A DNA stretch of 42,665 bases. It comes from Hypsibius dujardini (lineage: Eukaryota > Tardigrada > Eutardigrada > Parachela > Hypsibiidae). Numbering within the stretch: the stretch's first letter is position 1; each line of letters begins with the position of its first letter. Positions 1-9,700 of the stretch are shown here, piece after piece. Under the pieces are notes generated by a model. That model did not search any database. It worked only from the letters and a program-made list of their open reading frames with translations, and was not told where the DNA came from. The position numbers and the translations under genes were made by a program. The DNA lies in assembly GCA_001579985.1 (NCBI GenBank), contig LRSR01010263.1, positions 1 through 42,665 of the forward strand, read 5' to 3'.

Positions 1-1396
1 CGTACAATCCACTGCACCAACGCGCATTCTACACGTTGAACGGAACTTTTTCGCCTCGCGGTGATAATATTCACAAAAAAGTTGCCAAAAAACATGTTTT
101 TTTGACGTGAAATTACTAAATAATGCATTATCGTTTCCCGTAAAAAAATATAATAATCGACGGTCAGTACCTTAGCCTTTTTATTGTTGGTTAAACCTAA
201 AACTAACATTCAGTGGCAGCAATTTGATGATTTCGCTTTGCTGTATATATCTTTCCGTCCAAATTGACCACTGGTCATCTTTTTCTGCTAAAAACTTATA
301 ATAATTTTCAGAGTCCGTTCTTACAACTTAAAAACATTTATAAGACCTTACAAAAAAACTTACGAATTTTATCAGTATGGATAAAATTTATAAGGATCTA
401 TAAAATTTTATATGGCCTACAGCAGAAAAATATAAGGTATTATGTTGGGTCATATGTTTTTCCTGATATTCAAAATCTCATGTTCACTAGGGAAACGCTG
501 TTTCAAGGATTCGATTTCAACGATTCCACAAGCAAGCACTTAATCGTGACTTTAGGAAGACAAGCAGGTCTGTTTGTGTAACTTACGCAACAACGTTGCA
601 TTCACCTACTCACAATCAGTGCGGGAGGATAATTTTTGTAAACACCAGAGGTTTTGGCACTAAGAATTACTGCAAAATGTTAGGTTCAGCAACTGGAATT
701 TTGGTAGTTACAAATTAGGCTTAATATAGAAAAAGGCTTAGTAGGGCAAATAGTTGTAATGATGGGTTAGAATGACTTAATGGGCGTGGTCCAACACAAA
801 GTCAAGTCCCCGAGTCTTGCAAAACAAAGCACTGTTGAAATGCTTGAATAAACATTATCTTTTTAGATTACGACTGCGGTGTTTGCATTCGGCTGGTTCG
901 TGATTCATGGCTGACTGACCTCTAAAGCCAGCTCAAAAGGCCTCATGGGCCATGCATACTAAATTGACAAAATTTGGTCGAGCAGAGATATGGCTGAGAA
1001 CGATTTTCCTCATCCACGCAAGGGATCATTTTACACGCATTTCGACACGCAATCGGGAGAGGGAGCAATGCAGATTTCACGCTGCAACAATCAAGATTGA
1101 TGTTCGTTTAAAGTTGCCGACGGTCGGAATAAGAATGCAGATCAAAAGCATAAAGATTGAGAATAGCACAAACACACATACAGGAACAGAAGAGATAAAA
1201 GCACACAAAGAGATTGACCACTGATTACGCCCTGGCCAATGCAGGCACTGATAACATTGTTACTGTGTTGCTATTTTTGTTGTAATGATATTTTTCGGCA
1301 GAGACGAGGCAGTATCTACCACTGTTAACTCTAGTTGTTAACTCTTATAACAATATGAATTGTATACGCATTGGCTTTCAATCCATGTTCGTAGGC
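1..1396. other. Intergenic, no supported gene
   Basis: The stretch is AT-rich with only short open frames (the longest about 105 codons near 264-581, biased to Lys/Ile/Tyr as expected of AT-rich noncoding DNA). I see no splice-supported exon, no tRNA-like pair of internal promoter boxes and no tandem repeat. It lies downstream of the Gr-like gene, whose 3' UTR should begin here. Confidence 0.5.
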
Positions 1397-2876
1397 TCAA
1401 GTCGGCCGGTAGGCTAGGGAACGATCTAGAATAAACCACGCAAACGCAAATATGGCGGCGGAGATCTGCAATAACAAAACCTGTGTAGGAATGTTTTGTA
1501 CAGTAATGAAGTTGTGCGAAAAAGAGAGTAAATAATTCCCAAAGTGCATTTACGCTCGAGACATTGAACATACCGTGCACAAGACAGTTGTTCCAAGAGT
1601 CACAATGCCTCCCGCGTTAAACAGCAATTGACTAGTGCTGAATCGGTGCATGAGTACAGATGTAAGCAACACCTCGGCCCTCGTTGCATTCTAAACAGAT
1701 AAAACAAAAACGTTAAATTACACTTTATTTACTCTAATGGGAAACATGCATGCGTTCACCCACTTTCAGACCCGATGTTTGCGCAGAGCAAATAATCTTT
1801 TCCAACAGGTCACTTCGTTGTTGATGCAGTTGATGTAGCATCAAGGGCCGAAATAGAACAACCCATCCACAGAATAGATACATCATTGTATACAGCAGAT
1901 GCTGCGCTAAGGTACCAACCGTCCACAGACTAAAGTCATCCATCCCTGGCTTGAGAATCCATGTGGAAATCCATGCCAGCTGCATGCATATTGCGAGAGA
2001 AATACAACCAACATCGAGGAGAAGTTTCCAGCTGAACGTTTTCTGCACCTGATCAAATTGTGCTTTCAGCAGTTCATTCTGACCTAACCAAATACGTAGT
2101 CTGTCTTCAAACTTGATTCCGGAAAGTTTTAAGTCTGGTTTTAGGGTCAGAGTCTCTAGGAATTCAGCCTGCTGCTGGCGTAAGTCCTCCGAGCAAACCA
2201 GAAGAAGGTCACAAAAGTACCCGAAAAGGTTGTGCATCAAATAATGAATTAAGGTGCAGTAGAACATGATGCCACGAAAATAGAGGCTGATAAGACCACC
2301 GGGTAAGATCATGAACCCGTAGGGACGAGGATGGTCGAAAGTCTCCCAGAAATGCGGGTCTACAACCGAGCATACAAGCGCAATAATTGCCAGAACAATT
2401 ATGAACCATAAGGACCATCTCAGACGCCGAAGTTTAGCCTGTATAGCTGGTGCTGAAATTTCTAGCGTTTTACAGACTTCTTCGAAGGTCAAACAGGTTT
2501 TAAGTAATTCCCCTCGTTTTACCAGCAAAAAGACGACACTGTAAGTGGCCATAAAGAGTGACATCTCAGAGTGGCAGTAGGTCATGAGGGTGATGACAGG
2601 TTCGGTTTTTCCGTATGTCGTGTTTAGATAGTGGATCTTGTAATGGCCTTCGAAGACGTCGATAAAATCGAACAAGAGCGCCAGTGCGATGAAGGCGATG
2701 AGCATGCGACCGAGAACTCGAAAGAACTGTTGGCGATTTGGGGAGAGTACTGGCAAAGGAAGAACAAGATCATTTTCGGGAGTAGCAGGGAGAAATAATC
2801 GGAGTAGCCAAATTCCAGGTAGTTCTAAAAGTTTTTCCCCAGCGTTGCCCGATATTTGGAGTTTATAACAAAGCAT
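1397..2876 (-). CDS. Gustatory-receptor-like seven-TM protein (3 exons)
   Basis: Exons on the minus strand: 2876-1764 (ATG at 2876), 1690-1574 and 1465-1397 (TGA at 1397-1399), giving 432 aa. Both introns are phase 0 and short (73 and 108 bp); the donors are gtgggt and gtatgt, and the first acceptor follows a strong pyrimidine run. Reading past the first donor gives a stop after 380 codons, but splicing adds the segment around LLFNAGGIVTLGTTV and a final hydrophobic helix starting ISAAIFAFAWFIL. This matches the Gr pattern of a conserved C-terminal region split by phase-0 introns. Hydrophobic segments occur near residues 56-77, 93-117, 150-171, 198-225, 285-306, 315-345 and the C-terminus. 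Grs are ligand-gated cation channels with an intracellular N-terminus, used in taste and internal chemosensing. The usual TYxxxxxQF motif of TM7 is not recognisable, so it is a divergent member. The ligand cannot be inferred. Confidence 0.75.
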
Positions 2877-3418
2877 GGTTGCATCTATTTTTCGGCACCC
2901 GATATTGTGATCGTAGATATAAAAGCTCTACGAATCATAAATGAGTTCAATAAGGCGAACTGCTAAAATAACGTTTTAGTCTAGTCGTTATTTCAATAGC
3001 TTAGGTCTATCCCGACAATACGGGGGCGCCAAATTATCTTACTTTTACTGTTAGCTTGCGATAAAACCCAGCCCTATCATACTACTTTTTGGGTGTTTCA
3101 TCCACTCCTCCAGTGCGATCTAATGGAGCTTTGCGAGTGCGGATTACACGGAAATTTGCTTTGTTATCATGTGAAGAGGAGACACAGACAGGCACCGAGA
3201 GGACACTTGATGAAAGTCCTAAAAGGCCGAAAGGGTGTGCCGAACCGAGGCACTGATGACCTCATTACGGACACCAATGTGATTTGAAAGTTCACAAACT
3301 ATTCGGATATGTGCAAGTAAGAATGCCCCGAAGAAATAGAGAAAGTCTCTTCGAAGGAATTTAACGAGCTTATGATACACTTGATTACATCTGCTGATAG
3401 AGGAGGATCAATTGTCAA
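2877..3418. other. Upstream region of the Gr-like gene
   Basis: On the minus strand an AT-rich stretch resembling a TATA box (around 2915-2925, reading TTTTATATC) lies about 40-50 bp before the ATG of the Gr-like gene. Nothing else in the stretch is recognisable; its short open frames lack gene-like features. Confidence 0.3.
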
Positions 3419-4226
3419 TTCATTGTGTGGTCTGTAGCACGCGCGTGACTTTTTATTTGAGGGACACATTTTTTTGAGACACGTCCTCCGATAACCCCGT
3501 TTTTTAGAGACGATTAACATTAAAAAATGGTGAGCCTTACAAAACAGACGTCGGGATACACAAAAAGCGTAAAATGGCCGTTGGAAGCGGTCAGCCGTAG
3601 AATTTCGCTGCACAAGACTACCTGCTCTCCTTGGCAGGTTGGGCAATAGATTCGCAGTCAACCCGCAAGGTGCCAGCCTTCCCGGAAAGTTGACGGTTCA
3701 ACTTTAAAACTGATGGTGAGTCCGGAAGATTACGGGTGACTGCAGGAGTTCAACCGGTATTCTTTCGAAGTGACCGTTAACCTTCAGAACTGACCGTCAG
3801 TCAGTCTTCAGGTTGACCATCAGGGATCCGGAGAAACCCGTAACCTTCCGGAGTGACCGATGGTCTTTTGGACACACTTCCAGAGCAACCGGTAAGGTTT
3901 CGGATTGCCTGTCAGTCATAGATTAAATCGGCAACCTTCCGGCGTGTTGGGTACCCTCCGGTTTGACTGTGAACCTGTTGCCGGATCTACAAAGCGCAGC
4001 GGATAGCCTTGTACAGCAAATTCTCTGGCTGACCGCTTCCAACGGCCATTTCACGCTTGTCGTGTATCCTGACGTCTGCTCTGTACGGCACACAATTTTT
4101 TAGTTTTAAGCGTCCCTAAAAAAACGGGTTTTGGAGGACGTCCTTCAAAAAAAGGGGGTTTTGAGGGATGTTCCTTGAAAAATGTATCCCTCAAAAAATG
4201 GCTACACACGCGCGCAATGAGAATTA
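3419..4226. mobile_element. Foldback-type repeat element with long inverted arms
   Basis: Left arm about 3419-3665 and right arm about 3962-4226 are imperfect inverted copies, roughly 245-265 bp each. Landmarks are the block reading ggccgttggaagcggtcag (3577-3595) and its complement at 4028-4046, a cacgcgcgtg-like outer end on both sides, and matched runs of T within GAGGGAC/GTCCTC contexts. The centre (about 3666-3961) is built from degenerate roughly 20-bp units related to TTCCGGAGTGACCG. No transposase is encoded, so it is non-autonomous. Long arms around a repetitive core resemble foldback elements or long-TIR MITEs; the superfamily is unknown. Confidence 0.6.
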
Positions 4227-4239
4227 TCTAAACACACAG

Positions 4240-4480
4240 GCGTAACGGACTTTTCGGGGGGGGGCAGTTATTTCCATAAAAAACAATTGAAAATTGCCCT
4301 CACTCCCGGTGGCGGCCCGATTAATTAAGGAGGCACCTGAGCAAAAGCTTTACGGAATTTTCGGGGAGGCAGTTTGCTTACAAAAAAAATTAAAAATCCC
4401 CCCCCCCCCCCGACGGTGGTTCGAATTATTTTGGTGGGGGGGGGGCACTCGCCCTAGTGCTCCTCCCCCGTTACACCTCT
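4240..4480. repeat. Poly-G/poly-C-bounded repeat, two diverged copies
   Basis: Two related blocks (about 4250-4330 and 4360-4445) share the order G-tract, GCAGTT, A-rich stretch, AAAATTGCC or AAATCCCC, then GGTGG...TTCGAATTA or a similar run. The 3' end (about 4444-4480, containing ggcactcgccctagtgc and cccccgtta) reappears in inverse orientation inside the SLC2 gene intron at about 14187-14220, so this is a dispersed repeat family. Confidence 0.5.
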
Positions 4481-5417
4481 GCTTAAACATGTAATCAAAC
4501 CTTAACGTGGGTTGGTATCTCAATGCAATTCAGACTAACTAGCCCAGAATATTTTAACTATGTGTGTTAAAAATAATAACAAGAGAAAATTGGGTCGTAC
4601 ACTCCCTCCATGAAAAGCTCCACGCAACACCGACAACATGGGGATGTAACAACTACGCAATCCGCACAACACTCCCGAAGCAATTTGTTTACTCCATTAA
4701 TCAATGAAATCACTTTATGAAGATTGCTACAGCCAACCAAATCACCTCAATTTCATTTATTGGTTGGCGTAAATGTGCTTCTAAACATTACTCGATCAGC
4801 ATCTTGTGTGCGACATTTTTCAAATTTGTTATTTTTAGCAACGGTTGATAATTAATTTTGTTATGGCCCTAAAAATTCTATCATGTTTTATATAGCTGCT
4901 CCTGATGTTAAATTAATTGGCACGAAGCAAACGAACGCCAGCGACATTTTGATGTGCATTTACTCGAGCAAACGATCGGAGCGGAGTGTCTGCACAATGG
5001 TTTACTCTATCAAAAGTCGTAACCGGACTCTGAAGGATCCACAAGACGAGCGAGCCGATGTTCTCCAGTTTTACCGGGTGGAAACTTATTTTTGAGACTA
5101 AGTTCTACCAACTCCCACTTCCCTCAAGTCGAAAAACAACAGAAACTTAAAACACCAAAAGTGCCCAAAAAATACATTAGTGCCCTATACAAAAATAAAA
5201 CAATTCTTCAATTTAACAATCAATTAATCGCGCGTCCACATGCCAAACTCGCCGATGACCAGAAAATAACGATATACTGGTTGCTTTTTCTGCCTAAATG
5301 AGAGGCGCTATTTCTTCCATAACTTTCTCAGTTTTTCCAATTTCACAAAATTTGTCACTTAGCCCCTTTAAGCAACCAAACCAAATTGGTAGAAGTTTTT
5401 AATTTCATGAAACTGTC
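4481..5417. other. Intergenic, no recognised gene
   Basis: AT-rich stretch. Two adjacent plus-strand open frames (4883-5095 and 5092-5301, each about 70 codons) overlap slightly. They have no recognisable domain and no clear splice signals, so I do not call them genes. Confidence 0.4.
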
Positions 5418-5842
5418 AAGGGGTTGGTGCTAGTCTTACAATATCAATTGATAGCTGTGACTTTAATCTACCTATTCATACCAAAAGCTAATCCGGAGCT
5501 TACGAAACAAGATCACAATTTGCATGATTCATAAGCCCCTCCTCCTTCAGCAACTGAACAACTGATAATGCAAACCATGCAATTGATTGGTCGATTGTTT
5601 TACATTAAGAAGTGGTTAATAAGCAAAGTAAAACAAAACAATCGACCAATCAATGGCATGGTTTGCATTATCAGTTGTTCAGTTGTTGAAGGAGGAGGGG
5701 CGCATGAATCATGCAAATTGTGATCTTGTTTCGAAAGCTCCGAATTAGCTTTTAATATGAATAGGTAGGTTAAAGTCACAGCTATCGACTGATATTGTAA
5801 GACTTGTTCACTCTGGCGGCGAAGCGCCCACCAACCCCTTGT
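5418..5842. repeat. Large hairpin: inverted repeat with ~190-bp arms
   Basis: Left arm 5418 to about 5612 and right arm about 5628-5842 are near-identical inverted copies separated by roughly 15-20 bp. Matching pieces include cgattgttttac (5592-5612 region) with its complement around 5628-5645, the GAAGGAGGAGGGG block, and caaggggttggtg at 5418-5430 against its complement at 5829-5841. The right arm carries about 25 bp absent from the left (5806-5830). A transcript through it would fold into a long hairpin. It could be a MITE or a palindromic duplication; no coding potential is seen. Confidence 0.75.
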
Positions 5843-6759
5843 GAGAATCAAAGAAGTGTTGAAGATACCGTAAGGGGAAGCTCTTCTCCCTGAAAATTCC
5901 ATAGCGCGTCCGCCGCGAGATCCTTTCTTGTCTTTTATCCTCAAAGGTAACATTGGGATCACTAAACTTTTGTTTTACATTAAAAAATGAATTTTTGAGC
6001 GCTGTATTTGATGTTTTGTTGAAAATCGGCCTTGAAAAACACACGGGAGATTCAGCCATTACGGTAAATGTAAAAAACCCTCCTCATTCTCAGGAGGGTC
6101 TGGGAAAACTGGTGAATCTTTTTTATGACAATGATTCGACAAAAAATGTGTTCTGGTTAATCGATTGGCCATAAAATTTTCAAAGTTTGTTTACTTTTGA
6201 GCACCTTTGAGAGACGATGAGAAGCTTCGATCTGTTCGGTTTTCGATTACTGGCGCGGATTCAAAGGGACAAAACGTCGGTTTGGTGCTTCCCGGAGAAA
6301 ATGGGAAAAAAAACGTAAACAAACCCAAATTAATGCAGATATTTTATGATAAAACAAAAGAGGTGAAAAACATTTGCCGAATGAGTGATCGCTTAGTTTC
6401 TCACTGCTAGAGGGGACTGAGCAGCATGCCAGTGAAGTTACAATATACATACATACATACAATAATTTTCCACGCGGTACAGCGTGGATGCTTCAGTGTT
6501 ACTTAGTTCGCTAGCTTTGCGGTGTACCACAGCTGTGGCAGTTTATTATGCAGAGATGAACCACAAGCGAGTAAAACAACAAAATAATTAGTGTAAGTAG
6601 AGGGGCAGACGGAATGACACTTATTACAGACAAGAATAAAATTTGAACTCAGTATTTCGTTAAATTGTTATAAGAGGTTAACTCCAAATGATCTGCCAAT
6701 ATTCAATGCAAGCATTAGTGCTTAATTTTCGATAAACTGTGCTCGCCCATATTCACACA
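5843..6759. other. Region between hairpin repeat and GAD 3' end
   Basis: Several 65-85 codon open frames overlap on both strands (minus 5808-6059, plus 5953-6174, plus 6207-6410). None matches a family I know and they change frame, so at best they are relics. Downstream of the GAD stop on the minus strand an AATAAA lies at about 6541-6547, a possible but distant polyadenylation signal. A short CATA repeat lies at 6446-6460. Confidence 0.35.
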
Positions 6760-9700
6760 TCAAAGTTCATGCCCAATGCGAACAATCTCCTCCAGCATAA
6801 AGTCGACATCCTCATTAGTGGAAGCAGCATTGGAGAAGAGCATTCGGAAGAAGTTGGGTCGATCGTCCAGCGGCTGATAGCCGACCATCAAATTGCCCCG
6901 ATCCATCATTCTGGCTTTAATGATAGCAGTGATCTGTCAATTAAACCGAAAACTGCGTAAAAAGCAGGACAACTTGCGGATTATCGTTGATAGTGAACTT
7001 ACCCGTCCCAGACGTTCGTATCGCCGGTTGCCCACCATGTTGGCGCAACTCGGTGGCACGTACCAAAAACAAACGTTCGTGCACTCGGGCTGAAATTGTT
7101 GAAATATCTTCTTAGGCATGCCCAGAACGAGAATTATGTATGATAAATTGCAGATCAACGCCAGACTGACCTCCGGAAGAATCAGTTCAAAGTCTTCGAA
7201 TTCGTTCAGACGTCTCACGAGGTGGCTGAAAAATGCAAAAAAATATGCCAAAATGCACAATAAATTAAACATTACCACGGACGTCCGTCACTTACTCGCG
7301 AAGCTCGAATAGCCCGTTGACTTGTCGTTCGAATCCCAACGTGCCCTGAGGAAGTTAACATTAAACTGTTAGTTTTGTGTTGATCGAATGAGTGACGAGG
7401 TTTTTCGATTGCCAACCTTGGCTCTCCACATGAGCCAGAGTTTGAAGACGTCGTTCTTCCGGCCACATTGAATAGCCTTATCTCCGGTGTCGTATTCGAC
7501 GTTGTAGTGCTTGTCCTGCTGGAAGAGGTAGTCGGCACTCATGTTGTTGCATGAGAAGAGTTGATTCTGCAACACCAGTTCCCCAAAACCTTCATCTATC
7601 ATGTGCATAATTAAGCAAAATGGCCAGCTTAGGTCCTTACCGGTTCGCGGATCAACACTGCACTGCACTGCAAGTGGGCGCCTAACATTTTATGCGGGTT
7701 CCATGTCACCGAATTAGCTCTGAAAATAATGTTGAATTGACATTTTTTTCCAGGAAGTTAAAAAGGTTTGAGAAGTATTACCGTTCAATTCCGTTCATCA
7801 ATTTTCGGTGTTTCCGTGACACCAACACACCTCCTCCCCATGCCGCCTAATTTCGAAGAGTAAAACATTAATTATTTGTTGTATGAAGTAACGTGGAACG
7901 ACGTGCTAAAGCCACCAAGACGGCAAGGAAAGACGAAAAATTAACTCACATCAGCGTGGAGCCAGATATCGTATTTCTCGCACAAGTCCGCAATGGGCAT
8001 GATAGGATCGAACGCTCCGAGAACGGTGGTACCACAGGTGGCGTTAATTAGCATGGGCTCATCCCCTCGCTCCAGGCAGGCCATGATCTGTTCCTCCAGC
8101 TTGTCAATGTCCATTCGCCCTCTGATTGAAATCAGAACAATTAAACACTTTCTCGAAATTTCTATTCGACCAACTGGATGCACCAAAAGTGTGAATCGAA
8201 ACGAAACTAACAGAGCAGAACAAAAATCTACCAGGAAAAAGGGCAGGGCTACATAGGGCAGTACAACAGAACGGAACGGAACTTTTTTCTGGGCGGAACA
8301 GAAGAGAACAGAACAGAATAGAGCAGTATAGAACGGAACATGGTTCCACGGAAAAGGAATAGAACGGAATACGACAAAAAATAAAACAAAACGGAATAAT
8401 CTATGACGGAACTTATTTTAGGCAGAACATAGCAAAACAAAATAGAACAGAATGGAACAGAGCAGAACGAAAAAGAATACCACTGAGCATAAACAAAACG
8501 AATTATTCCAAAACAGAACAAAGTACCGTGGAACAGTAACATGGCGGAATTGGGCAGGACAGAACAAAATGCAACAACATGCCTCACAGCAGAATTTAGC
8601 ACAATAGAACCGAACGGAACAACACAGGCTTACTTTTCGTCTACGGGAATTTCGACTACGCTGTCCGTTCCCAAGCCCATCACAGCTGCTGCTTGTGGTA
8701 TCGAATAGTGGCACTGTTACGAGAACAATACAAATTCAAGTGAAAATCAGATTAAACATTAAAAAATGATTCGGCCCATTAACCGCACGCGGAACATACG
8801 TGAGCTGAGGTGAAGATGATGGGTCTCTTCGTGAGGGCGTACACGCCCTTTGTCTTGCATAGTGGGAACTTTCGGTGTCGAGCCAGATGTATTGCATAGA
8901 GCGTGGAAATTGAACCGCCGGGAGCGAAAATGCCATCTCCAGTCGGCCAGCCAACCAGCTCTCTCATCTTCTGCAAGACCGCTTTTTCAATCAGCACGAA
9001 GACCGGGGATACTTCGTACGTGAACCTGCAGAACCATTAAATCAAGGTGTCTTAAACAATGCCACAGTATTGGAACTGGAGGAACGAGTTCTTAAGCCAG
9101 GCCTGAAGATTCGTGTTTTTATTTAGCATCAGTTAGTACAATTTAAAATTTACAATTTCAGTTTTTTAAAATGTCCATTTTTCCTCCTAAATCTCGTTTG
9201 TATTTCTGTTTTCGTATCGACTTGTACTCCGTTACTGTTCCTTACATGTTACTGTTCGTGGTTGCAGTGAGCCATTCCCCAGCCAGCGACACCATGTCCA
9301 GTCCTGTGCTGATCTGGTTGAAAAATCGCGGATGGCCTAAAACATAGGAAAGATCGTACGTTAAAACATCCTCCAGAGCTTCCGTATCATCGTATCTCCC
9401 TGCTTTGTTCTGCGGTACGTGACCACACTGTATAAACAGATGAGCGAAAGATGGTAAAAAAAAGCGGGAAGTGTGATCAAGTGTTGGATCAACAAAGGCG
9501 TGAGTGGGACGTGGGATGGGGAAAATTGATGTTTACTCACCGGTTTCCCGCATTGTGGTCATGATTTTTAAGAGCCTAATCTCATCAATTACTGTTTGCT
9601 TTGCCGTTTCATCCGTAACGTGTAGCAGCACTGTAAACGATCCCTTCTTTTTCTCTGCGTGAATTGTCTGAGGCGGAATGTTTTACATTTTACGTTGCAA

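Noticed and set aside
8249-8714. Phe/Cys/Ser-rich frames on the minus strand
   Set aside because: They lie over a pentamer repeat intron and run out of frame through a real GAD exon.
9428-9588. Extending the GAD exon at 9246 upstream to 9427, or adding an exon at 9539-9588
   Set aside because: The acceptor ctttcctatgttttag at 9337 joins in phase to exon 10649-11281 and restores the conserved Gly-His-Pro-Arg sequence; the longer versions do not match the family or the phase.
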